A stretch of DNA of 64,000 nt from Coprinopsis marcescibilis. Its lineage: Eukaryota > Basidiomycota > Agaricomycetes > Agaricales > Psathyrellaceae. Of the stretch, positions 11,515-21,600 are shown piece by piece. The position numbers and the translations under genes are program-made. A model generated the notes under the pieces. The model ran no database searches. It saw only the letters and a list, made by a program, of their open reading frames with translations, and had not been told where the DNA came from. Location: positions 806,001 to 870,000 of the forward strand of contig ML210146.1 in NCBI GenBank assembly GCA_004369085.1. Direction: 5' to 3'. Numbering within the stretch: position 1 is the stretch's first letter; the number at the start of each line of letters is the position of its first letter.

Positions 11515-11648
11515 ATCTCAAAAGATGGTGGTTAGATTATCCAGAGATGAATGCGAATGTAATATATGCAGTGGTATAAAGTGGTATGCAAGTAGCTAAA
11601 GGACGGTTTTAAAACTATCGCCCTTTAATTCTTCTCCCAATCATCCGT

Positions 11649-13160
11649 TCATTGGACGGTGAACTGTGAGAACGGTCGTTAGAGAACCCCGAAGAGGATG
11701 AAGGAAACTGCACTTACGTATACGGCATCATCGAGGGCACCGTGTTGGGCAACAGCAACCAAGACCGGTTGATGGTTAGCGGCGGTGTTGATGGAAGACA
11801 GTCTGTAGAAACCGGGCTCGAGACCAGGAGCGCCAACCTCGGCGTTCAAAATGCCGTTCGCAGCAGGGGCATTGAGACCCTTGAAGAATGCGAACCGAGT
11901 AGGGTCAGCGGGGGTAGTCTGAGCGAGCGAATCGAGCTTTTGAATGACAACGTGAGAGTGGCCCCGGATTATGCCCTGCGCGTTAAGTTGCTGAGGTGCG
12001 GAGAAGTAGTTCTGTTGAGCATTGACGAAGTTGCCAGTCTCCAAGTTTTGAATGGCCATCTCAATGAGGAATGGCTGGCGAGCTGCGACAGTAGCGCCAT
12101 TGGGGGGGAAAACGAATTTGGAGGTAGGCATCCTGGACTTGGCCGCGATCACACCCATAGGCGCTGGGTTGCAGGATCCATCTTCAATCTGCTTACCATC
12201 TGTCAAGGGAAGATTGACAGTCAAACAGAAGTTGATGAAATTGTTGGTGGATGTCAATGATGCAATTTGGCCTGGAAAAGCGCAGCTTAGGTCAAACGGA
12301 TCACTGGTGGAACAGGAACGACTTACCCGCCGAAGGCACATCTTGCCCATCGTTAGCAAATCCTCGCGCAATGACTGCGTTATCCAGTGCTAGAATGGCA
12401 GATATCAGCAAATGTTGCCTCATCCATCACGTAAATCATCCTTACTCAGTGAGGTCTGAGCATTGCCGCCATTGTTGTTGTTCTGCGAAGTGGACGCGGT
12501 TAGCCGCAGAGAAAATGCGAGCACATGCAGTTCAACTTACAGGAGGAGGGTTCGCGGGGGGAGCAGCAGGGGGAGCAGCAGGAGGAGCAGCAGGGGGAGC
12601 AGCAGGGGGAGCAGCGGGAGGAGCAGCGGGAGGCTGGTTATTGTTACCATTACCAGCTCCAGTTGCGCCAGTCTACGAAACTCTCAGTTAACAGGGGCAG
12701 CTAGGAAGTAAAAGGGGAACAGAACATACTGCTGCGATACGAGCATCACGGTCAGCAGCAGTGGTGCAAGCAATGGCTGTTCCGGGGCCACCGGTCTGAG
12801 GGAGAGCAGCACAGCTGGAGAAATGTTATCAAAATTGAAGTGTTTGGGAGCTATGAGCGGTGCGTACACGGTTCCTCCGGCGCATCCTTGAACTACGAAT
12901 CGACCACCAACACACTGCGCGAAGCCGTTGTTGACACAGGCTTGTTGTCCAGCGTTACAAGGAGAGTTGGCAGTCAAGGCGGCGAACTGTTGACTATCCA
13001 TGGCCCATCGTTAGTACTGGACAATCAGCAACCTAGTGGCAAGTACAAACTTTTGAGCAATGGCATCCTGACCGTTTTTCAAGAGGAAAGCTTGTCTCCG
13101 ACTGAGCTCAGGGCGAGCGAGAACCAGAGCGGCAGCAGACAGGACGATGAAAGCACGCAT
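11649..13160 (-). CDS. secreted protein with CBM19-like cysteine module
   Basis: Secreted, probably cell-wall or chitin associated. The N-terminus MRAFIVLSAAALVLARP is a signal peptide, followed by a possible Kex2 site (SRR). Next is a short cysteine module, CNAGQQACVNNGFAQC through GRFVVQGCAGGTVC, resembling CBM19 chitin-binding modules. A Pro-Ala linker (PPAAPPAAP repeats) separates it from a C-terminal domain with TSTNNFINFCLTVNLPLTDG, GIIRGHSHVVIQKLDSLAQT and EPGFYRLSSINTAANHQPVL. That domain belongs to an abundant family of basidiomycete secreted proteins of unknown activity. At least six exons are present. The last is tiny: after donor GTAAGTGC it encodes only FTVQ and the stop at 11649-11651. 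I infer the wall role from the CBM-like module. Confidence 0.8.
12541..12640 (-). repeat. PPAA-encoding tandem repeat
   Basis: On the plus strand this appears as a 12-nt GGAGCAGCAGGG-like unit repeated about eight times with small variations. Read on the minus strand it encodes the Pro-Ala linker of the secreted CBM19-like protein. The repeat probably varies in copy number between strains. Confidence 0.8.
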
Positions 13161-13263
13161 GTCGATGAGGCAAATGAATGGATAGGGTGAATCAAGGAGA
13201 GAAAACCAAAATCGACTTGGAAATTGAACTGTCGAGTGAGGGGCTACTGTGCAAACGATCACG

Positions 13264-13378
13264 GATCGTGCAGAAAAAAAAGGGAAGTGGAAGGGAAAAG
13301 AGAAAGAAGGTAGAACGAAATAAGACTGAGCAAAGGACTGAAGAACGGTGGCACTTCCCATTGACCTTTATAATATAG
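13264..13378 (-). promoter_or_regulatory. TATA element and CT-rich tract upstream of the secreted protein
   Basis: On the minus strand a TATATTATAAAGG element lies at about 13377-13365, some 205 nt upstream of the ATG at 13160. It is followed by a long pyrimidine tract (13320-13264). A TATA box followed by a CT-rich stretch near the transcription start is typical of strongly expressed fungal genes. Confidence 0.5.
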
Positions 13379-13805
13379 CAATTGTTCCCCTGTTCCCCTG
13401 TTTTCCGAGCAGCGCCACAGCAATAACCATTGTGGATCTGGCCTACACACAAAGGGTGTCTCGGGGACAGTGGTCCTTGTGTTGGTAACGTGACAACCGT
13501 TGCCCAGCGTTTAATGTTGCACGCAAGGCTCTACTGCTGACATCCGAGTGCGGTTTGATGTAATGTCCTCAAGGGCACCAAAAAGCTATGTTCCGGACAA
13601 CTTGTTGGCAAATAATCAAGAATCTGTCTTGAAACTGCTGATCAAGCGCCTTTCACGGTGAGCTTGGGAATCAAGACGTGCACATACGTGCCCGAGGAAC
13701 TGGTAAATCTCCGAAGCACAGCCTACCACAACACTCACTCGAGCTTGGGTGCATCTTATCTCAACTTGTAAACGGCAGAGATATCACTGTATGATATTCG
13801 TGTCT
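13379..13805. other. intergenic region, no gene recognised
   Basis: This is the upstream region of the secreted CBM19-like protein and the downstream region of the HAD phosphatase. Both genes lie on the minus strand. No convincing coding sequence or RNA gene was found. Confidence 0.5.
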
Positions 13806-14896
13806 TTAATGGGTCGCGGCAGGGAGCTTGATGTCCAGATGACCTTCTGTTGTAACTACCACTTTGATGCTGTGATTGAGTTGTAAGTGCATTATGCCGA
13901 TTGAGTCGAGGAGAATCTTACGCACTGTTCGAGGTTTGAGATTATATCGTCAGGCTTCACCTCCGAAGCCAGGAGGCGGTCCTTCGTCGTGGAAGTACAA
14001 ACAGCAAGGACGCGAGCGCCGGCTGCCTTCCCAGCCTTTATCCCCGACACTGCATCTTCGACAACCAAGCCTGCTGCAAGTGATTAGACGAACGCTGTAC
14101 AAAATTCGTGGATGCTACGGACAGTTCTCAGCGTCGACTTTGCATAATGATGCCCCGGCTTGATACGGGTCAGGATGAGGCTTTCCCCGCACGACATCGT
14201 TGGAGGTAATGATGCCGACTTCAGGTTGTGGAAGGCCAGCTCTTTCTAAAGCTTTGAATGCAAACTTGTTCGAAGCTAGAGAATGTTACGATATGTTTTT
14301 AGAGGGTATTGTACGTCATTCAATAATGCTCACCCGAGGTCACGATCGTCCATTTAGCACCAATCGAGTTCAACTTTTGATGGACAGCGTTAACGAGGGT
14401 AACTGGGCAATCCTGCGCGGAAACTAACCTGTTCTAGCAGTGCCAATGCACCGGGGAGTGCGACGGGTCCACCTAGGATCACTTCATTTTCAAAGCGATC
14501 TATTTCCTCCTACAGGAAGGCACAAGTAAGCATCAATTATCGTTTCTGATGGTGTACTGACTTGTAATTTGTTTTCTTCATCTATTTTGCAGTACTCTTT
14601 CAACGTGTCATACAGCCTTCTTCCATGAGTCTCGTGCGCAATGGCCAAAGAGTCTCCCAATGAGTAATCCCTAGAGAAAGTTTCCCATGCTTTCAGAACC
14701 CCTGGGGTAGAATCTATCAACGTCCTTTGTAAAGAAGCAGCGTCAACGACGTCAAACTGCGCGTGAGGCATCGGTAACGTTACCCGTCCATATCGAACAA
14801 TATCTGTTCATCACGGTTAGCCATGAGATGTTGGACGCAAGGAAAACGATCACTCACAGCATCCACGACAATCTGACGAACTTCGTTCTGACCCAT
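13806..14896 (-). CDS. HAD-superfamily phosphatase (GPP/DOG type)
   Basis: Predicted cytosolic small-sugar phosphatase, of the glycerol-3-phosphate or 2-deoxyglucose-6-phosphate phosphatase group. Translation starts at 14896 (MGQNEVRQIVVDA). Splicing restores motif I as ILFDMDGTLIDSTPGVLKAW, split by an intron inside the Gly codon. Downstream are the cap helix region (LYDTLKEYCK), WTIVTSAS (motif II), VVRGKPHPDPY (motif III Lys) and VVEDAVSGIKAG (motif IV). The last exon needs a GTGCGT donor and a CACAG acceptor, giving the tail HIKVVVTTEGHLDIKL and a stop at 13806-13808. About eight exons are present with introns of roughly 50-60 nt. The substrate cannot be decided from sequence. Confidence 0.85.
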
Positions 14897-15528
14897 TGTT
14901 GTCGAGGCAGAAAATATGTCAAGGTTAAGGGATACGATGTGCGGGGGAAGTCAAAGAAAAGAGGAGGGAAGAGTGAATATGAGGACTGGACAGATGCGGA
15001 AATTTAAAGCATAGAATGTCATCATGATGGCGGAATGCAAGAATCAAGGAAGACGAGTTTACGCAAAAGTCCCTTCACCCGGTGCTGCCATGCTGGATAC
15101 TGGCACAAGGGTAGAGCGGTATGTTTAACGCAAATTGTAATGAATCAGAGACAGTTCCAGAGTACTTTACATATTTGCGTGCTCCGATGGCCGTGTCTCG
15201 TTTTTTTCACACTCAAGGGTTGTGTCAAAACTTGGTTAGGATAGTGGCAACTTTTTTACTTCAAAGACTCTCGTTTTGGTGCGCATACTCATTCAGGGTT
15301 CTATTAAATCAGCGAGTGATCAGCCATGGAATACATCGCTGGAAACTGTAAACACCGGGCAGCACTCACCGAGGTGATCTGGATTGAGTAGCACAGTGCC
15401 AATTCTTTTCCGTTCAGTCAGAAATGGTCATATAAGGGTTGTTGCATTAATAAAAGCCACGATTATAACAGCGGAAACTGCTAGATGAATATCAATGATA
15501 AATGGTGAGGTGAGGCGGAAAGGCAGCA
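14897..15528. other. intergenic region, no gene recognised
   Basis: AT-richer sequence between the HAD phosphatase start and the MGR2 stop. Short open frames here (for example 15035-15244 and 15121-15351) show no family features or splice logic. I see nothing else. Confidence 0.5.
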
Positions 15529-16141
15529 TCAGTTGGAGGATGGTTGCTGGCGCTTCCTTTCCTGTTCCCAACGCGCTCTCATGAGCTGGGCTCCCTGAAA
15601 TTTTGAACGTAGAACTGGGTCCGCGGAAGCAAGTTGAAGTTGCAGTGCTTGAAGATGTGGCGGGATCATGGTCTGAGAATCGCTTCTGATGACCTGGATC
15701 CAAGTTAGACACGCGTAAGAAATGATGATGGTTGGGAACACATACAGAACCAATAGCCAAGAAGAACGAGAATGTTGCAGCGCTACTCAGCATGTACTGC
15801 GACAGGGTTGCCATGAATCCACGAGGGCCTGCGCCATGACTGATGAATTTGGAGAATAGTGAGAACGACGCGTCGGATGAGCAGGTTGTGCTGGTCCTTA
15901 CCGAATGATACTCCACGAACCAAAGATGAACCCAATGGTGAGTCCAACGCCCCCACCCATCATAGCACCCATTCTGAACACATTGTCAATCCTGCCATAT
16001 ATGTAACCTACGCAGAAGAACATACTTCACTAGCCACGCATACCAAGTCAGTGACGGCCCGTATGACGATAACAGAGCTCACGAACATTTTTGCAAGACA
16101 GACACATTTTGCTGACCATGTTGTTGGGGTGGTGGCGGCAT
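15529..16141 (-). CDS. MGR2: TIM23 complex subunit Mgr2/Romo1
   Basis: Small inner-membrane protein that gates lateral sorting by the TIM23 presequence translocase (Romo1 in animals). Four exons, 16141-16117, 16007-15902, 15839-15746 and 15693-15529, total 390 nt and encode 129 residues. The N-terminus is MPPPPQQH. Two hydrophobic, glycine-rich helices follow: MGAMMGGGVGLTIGFIFGSW and MLSSAATFSFFLAIGS, joined by the basic GAGPRGFM loop, with the family tail IRSDS after the second helix. The extra C-terminal part (LQLASADPVLRSKFQ to KRQQPSSN) is polar. The first intron (109 nt) is about twice the local norm. The gene is head-to-head with PEX10. Confidence 0.93.
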
Positions 16142-16288
16142 TTTGAAGCTGTAAACGACGAGAAACGACGAGTTGTTGGGATTTCTAGTGGGGCGCCAGG
16201 TGAAAACGTAGTAAAAGGGCCCGTTGCCAGCATTGCCGAGTTCGGTCCATCAATCATTAGCTTCCCGGTTAAATGCGCGTAAATAACA
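16142..16288. promoter_or_regulatory. bidirectional promoter MGR2 / PEX10
   Basis: 147 bp separate the divergent start codons of a mitochondrial import subunit and a peroxisomal ubiquitin ligase. The interval carries both core promoters. No TATA box was recognised. Confidence 0.5.
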
Positions 16289-17508
16289 ATGTCTGCCTCC
16301 TCCAGCCACCTTACATTTCCTCGAGCTCAGCAGGCCCAGATTAGTATGTATATTATCCCGCTCAACTCTGTCTCCATCTAATCAGTACTCAGTCAGGGCA
16401 AACCAGCGTGATCTATTCCATGTTTCGTCCCTGAAGGAGCAAGCAGAGAGCGTTTTGAGGGCTTGGCTTGGTGTGTCCCTTCCTGTTCCCAGACATTACT
16501 GGCATTGAATTTTATCAGGGACCAGGCGGGTACAAAGATTGGACAAAGAGCTCGACGTATTCGTCAAACTTCTTTATTTTGGACTCACTACTGGCAGAGG
16601 TGAGCAAGCCAGCTTCGTTCAGGGGTTCACTCTCTCATCCAAGCTTTATCGCTAGCGACTCAAACATTGGGCGAGGAGTACACAGATATATGGCAGTACG
16701 ATTCGCGGAGTGGCAGTCTACCACCCAGGCTCTCATGGAGGCTCAGCTTCATATTTTTGAGCATATGCCCTCCATATCTTCTTGCCAAACTTGGCAACGA
16801 CCGCACCTTTGTCGCCAGAAAGCCCGAACTCGCATCTTGCATCAAGAACGTCGCCAGCATACTGCGGATAGCCAGTGAAGTAAACTTGGCTATATTCTAC
16901 CTAAAGGGGTCGTATTACGATCCCATAAAGCGTCTCCTAGGCGTTCAAAACGTGGGTATCATATTTCAAGATGACCCTCGCCCACTTATATGGATTTCAG
17001 CTGTCATCATTTCCAGAGAACCCTCACTCAAAACCCCCGTCATATGCCATCCTCGGGGTTATGATTGGGGTACGCCTGATTTACAGATTAGTACAGTCCT
17101 TGAAGTCCCAAGAGTCCCAATCGAGAGATGTATCGGTAACATTGGAGGCTGAGGGCGCATATCTGGATGATAAATCAATTGAAAGCGTGATCGCCATGCA
17201 AGGGGTCGAGGACGAATCTGTAAAGCGGGCTGAAGACGATGAAGGGACTGCGTTGGATGTAGAGAGGATTCCCCCTCAGCTTCGGCAATCCAGGAATTGC
17301 GCTCTGTGTCTGGAGGAGCGAACTGACAGCTGTGTCACAGAATGCGGCCACTTGTTTTGTTGGAATTGCATAGTAGGATGGGGAAGAGAAAAGGTTAGTG
17401 AATTCTTTCTGTGACAAGCTAAAATTTAACCAGTTTCGGCAGCCTGAATGCCCCTTATGTCGCCAAGCACTGTCTTTAGCGAAGCTATTGCCCATTCACA
17501 ATCTGTAG
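16289..17508 (+). CDS. PEX10: peroxin-10, RING-type ubiquitin ligase
   Basis: Peroxisomal membrane RING protein. With Pex2 and Pex12 it forms the ligase that monoubiquitinates Pex5 for receptor recycling. The start at 16289 (MSASSSHLTFPRAQQ) joins through a short intron to RANQRDLFHVSSLKEQ. Next come the Pex2/Pex10/Pex12 domain landmarks LDKELDVFVKLLYFGLTTGR and GEEYTDIWQ, then hydrophobic segments around SFIFLSICPPYLLAKLG and NLAIFYLKG. The C-terminal C3HC4 RING is complete: CALCLEERTDS, CGHLFCWNCIVGW and, after a last intron, PECPLCRQ. The protein ends LLPIHNL at the TAG 17506-17508. There are roughly seven exons; internal splice sites in 16600-17150 are less certain than the ends. Confidence 0.9.
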
Positions 17509-17957
17509 TGCAGAGAACTGCCATGCAGATTAACAATGCACCTTACACCTCCCATTACGACCGAAGGACTTGCCATTTTCCAGTGAAAGTTGGTCTGCTC
17601 ACTTCCGGATGAGTAAGGTGGAAGATGGGCAGGGTCCTCCCCTAGGTCTACAAATGTCACCCAGGTCCCATTGACTGTTAATAGCTATTTGCTGTATGGG
17701 CAAATCACGAATACGAATATGTATCAGTAACATTTGGTTGTGTAAAGGTTTGAGCAATACTGAAAAGTGACTAAAGACCCTCGGCAGCAAGGAGAGGGTG
17801 AAGTTGATTGTTTCCATCGTCAAGAAATACGACATCTGTGGAGAGTCTACTTTCTGCGCGGTCTTGGAATATCTGAAGGTTTATTGAAATTTGAAAGTTC
17901 ATACGAATTTCCGCGCATTGAGCAAATCTTCGAGTCACTGGGGTTTAGGCCCTTGCG
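17509..17957. other. convergent intergenic region
   Basis: This is the tail-to-tail space between PEX10 and SmE. Open frames on both strands (17599-17835, 17767-18015) lack family features, and one of them runs antisense into SmE. I see no supported gene. Confidence 0.45.
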
Positions 17958-18426
17958 TTATTGCGCGTGTTGGATCAGCGTGATGTTGTCACCCTTGAGG
18001 AGAATTCGCCCTTGATGTGGATAACTTGTAAGCACTTGTCTGGAATTCCGAGTCAGTAAGATCCCACCTAGTTCGCGCCTTGGCTTTGCGTCCTTAACAT
18101 AGACTTCAGCAGCCTCGTCTATGACTAAGTTCATAAATTCATCGAATCCCTAGAACGCGTGTTAATCTTGGAAAGACGCTTTCAGAAAATACATACGACG
18201 ATTCGCCCTTCTAACCGCATGTCAGTGTTATCGTAGAGCCAAATGACAACTTTAGTTTTCTAATGCACTGATTAGAACTTCTCTGAGAGTATAAACTATT
18301 GTACTTACCTGCTGTAGATTTTTGAAGATAACATTCTAGATATGCCCAGTTGAGCACTTGGAATTCATAAGACAGAAGAATACGTACGATGGGCTGGACC
18401 ATCACTCTCTGTTGACGTGAGGACAT
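17958..18426 (-). CDS. SME1: small nuclear ribonucleoprotein SmE
   Basis: Core Sm-ring protein of the spliceosomal U1, U2, U4 and U5 snRNPs. Five short exons assemble the whole Sm fold: [42 protein letters not shown] (Sm1), [17 protein letters not shown] (Sm1 end with the conserved FDEFMNLV), then [18 protein letters not shown] (Sm2). The stop TAA is at 17958-17960, after HAQ. Introns are about 50-57 nt, so nearly half of the gene is intronic. The product is about 90 residues, the normal size. The start is 229 bp from the divergent dynein start codon. Confidence 0.94.
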
Positions 18427-18655
18427 GTTGGGCTATATTCGTGTCGTGTGGCGGTCAAAATTTCAGGAACTGAGGAGGAATAGAAAGAGGTTGTGGCCGT
18501 TGCAGACAAGGAGCTGCCAGTGGGGGCGAGGAGTCTGATGCAAACAAACCCTAATGATGGGTTACACAGTCTTGGCACCGTGAGCAAGCCCCGGCCAGCT
18601 CAGAGCAGCAGCCATTGCAAGTCGACGCGTCGCCGTGACTACCTCAGCAACGAAC
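18427..18655. promoter_or_regulatory. bidirectional promoter SmE / dynein heavy chain motor half
   Basis: Only 229 bp lie between the divergent start codons. There is no room here for the roughly 3.5 kb that a dynein tail domain would need, which shows that the dynein gene really begins at about 18656. Confidence 0.55.
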
Positions 18656-21600
18656 ATGGAGGCAAGTAGATACATTGCCGCTCAGAAATCAAACTGACTG
18701 GAACTTACACAGGTCTTTGCGCCTTCCAACTCGTCGACAGCAGCGGCTGTCACATTTATCACATTCGTTCAGGACCTCAAGAAAAAGACGAAGACATGGG
18801 GTCCTATGATCGAGCTGTGTGCCAGTGGAGAAAAAACGCTGGAACGTTTTCGATACCAATTTCCAGACGACTGGCTTTACAGCGATCAACTGCGCGGAGA
18901 ATGGAGTGCCTACAACGAGATTTTGAAGAGGAAGAGTGATTCGATTCAGGAGCAACTTTGTGCGTCGATTCCAATCTACAGAGGAACCCTCGAGACTCAC
19001 TATCATTACCTTAGCCGGATTGCAATTAAAGATTGTAGCAGAAGACAAGATCGTAGAGAACAAGATCAACGACATCCTGACGGAGTGGGAGCAAACGAGG
19101 CCCGTCCAAGGAAACATGCGCGCCGACACCGCCATGAATACCATTAACGTGTTTGAAGCCAAGCTTACCCGCGTCCAAGAAGAGTACGACCTCGTTTGTC
19201 GGGCAAAGGAAGCTTTAGACCTCGAGCTGACACGACACACGCGTCTGGAGCCGGTATTTGAGGAACTTAGGGATTTGAAGGCCGTATGGACGGCACTGTC
19301 GGGTATCTGGAGTCAGATTAACGAGCTTAGAGAGATGGCGTGGGCCACTGTACAACCAAGGAAGCTTAGGCAGCACATCGACGGCCTTCTCAATTCGACG
19401 AAAGACATGCCGACACGTATGCGACAGTACGCAGCGTTTGAATATGTCCAAGATATCCTCAAGGGGCTGCTCAAATCAAATTCCTTGGTATCCGAACTAA
19501 AGTCAGAGGCACTTAAGGATCGCCATTGGAAGCAGCTCTTCAAAGCTTTGCGCGTGTCATCTCAGGTCCACTTGCCTTTGTACGTCATATTAGTGCTACC
19601 CTGGTATTTTTGTGTACTGACTTGCCATAGAATGACATTGGGACATGTTTACGACATGGATTTGAAGAGAAACGACAGCTTGATAAAAGAAGTAATCATT
19701 CAAGCTCAAGGAGAGGTATGTGCCAACAGGAAATCATATACACGCACACTTATCGTCCCGACCGATTAGATGGCGCTTGAAGAATATATCAAGCAAGTCA
19801 AGGAAACATGGACCAGTTATACCCTGGAGTTGGTCAACTATCAGAACAAGTGTCGTTTGATCAGGTTGGTCGCATTTTCTGTCGACCCTTTTTTCCCTGC
19901 TCAACGTTGTTTCAGAGGATGGGACGATTTGTTCAATAAGTGCAGCGAAAATCTCAATTCGCTCACAGCAATGAAACTATCTCCATACTACAAGGGCAAG
20001 TGTGAACGTCCTACTCTTTTTAGCTGTTGGTATTAATGCCGCTCTAGTGTTCGAAGAGGAAGCCTCCGCATGGGAGGAGAAATTGAACAGAATACATGTT
20101 CTATTTGGTGAGTGGGCTGAACTCGCGGTATTCACGAATATACTAAAACTATGTCAGACGTTTGGATTGATGTTCAGCGGCAATGGGTGTATCTGGAGGG
20201 CATCTTCTCTGGGAGCGCTGACATCAAGCATTTGCTTCCTGTTGAAAGTGCGAGGTTCTCGAACATCAACGCAGAATTCTTGACGGTGATGAAGAAGGTC
20301 TACAAGTCGCCCTTTGTCCTGGATGTTTTGAACATTCAAGGAGTTCAGAAGAGCTTGGAACGTTTGGCCGACCTCTTGAACAAGATCCAGAAAGCCTTGG
20401 GAGAATATCTGGAGCGAGAGCGATCCTCCTTCCCCCGATTCTATTTCGTCGGAGACGAAGACTTGCTGGAGATCATTGGTAATAGCAAGGACATCCTGCG
20501 CATCATGAAACATTTGAAGAAGATGTTCGCCGGGATCGCGACCATTCAATTGGACGATGACCTCACACAAATACTCGGGATGGCGTCACGCGAGGGAGAG
20601 GAAATTCAGTTCACGGAGCCCATCCTATTGAAAGAATACCCGAAGATCAACGATTGGCTCGCAAGATTAGAGGCCATGATGCGATTGTCGCTTGCAACTC
20701 TCTTATCAGAAGCCGTAACAGAACTTCAAGTTTTTTATGGACCCCATTCGCAACTCATCGCTGACCAACTCATGGAATGGATGGAGAAATATCCAGCACA
20801 GCTCGTCACACTCGCCGTTCAAGTGGCCTGGACAGCATCTGTCGAATCATGTCTGGAGCAGGGGGTTGCCCCTGAAGCCCCATTAGCCGTTGTACACCAA
20901 GCGTTGGATTTGTTGGCAGACATCGTTTTGAAGGAACTCAGCCCAGTCACTCGTCGAAAGTGCGAACACCTCATCACGGAACTCGTTCATCAACGAGATG
21001 TTATTCGATCTCTCATCCAACAACGGGTCACCGATCCCAAGGGCTTCGCTTGGCTCTACCAAATGCGGTTCTACCTCGACAAATCCGTCGAGATTCCAAT
21101 GGATAGGCTTGCCATCAAAACTGCTGACGCTTCATTCCCCTATGGATGGGAGTATCTTGGCGTTCCCGACCGACTCGTACAAACGCCTCTCACTGATCGC
21201 GTGTACCTCACTCTGACACAGGCCCTCGACAATCAACTTGGAGGTGCTCCTTTCGGTCCAGCAGGAACAGGTGAGTAGGACCCCCCCTGGTATCTTCCTT
21301 GTTCTCATTCGTTTATTCCAGGTAAAACCGAATCTGTCAAAGCATTGGGAGTCCAACTAGGACGATTCGTTCTGGTTTTCTGCTGTGACGAAACCTTCGA
21401 TTTCCAGGCCATGGGTCGTATATTCGTTGGACTTTGCCAAGTGGGAGCCTGGGGCTGCTTCGATGAATTCAATCGGTTGGAAGAGCGTATTCTGAGCGCT
21501 GTCTCGCAACAAGTTCAAGCAATTCAGCAAGGATTAGCCGCTGTGGCCAAGAATCCCAACGTCGAAATCGAACTCGTCGGGAAGAATCTCAAGATAAACA

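Noticed and set aside
12541..12640. Regular short repeats that could suggest a CRISPR or satellite array
   Set aside because: The units are contiguous 12-mers without spacers and translate as the Pro-Ala linker of the secreted protein. CRISPR arrays do not occur in fungal nuclear DNA.
17767..18015. 82-residue plus-strand frame between PEX10 and SmE
   Set aside because: Its end runs antisense through the SmE last exon and it shows no domain.
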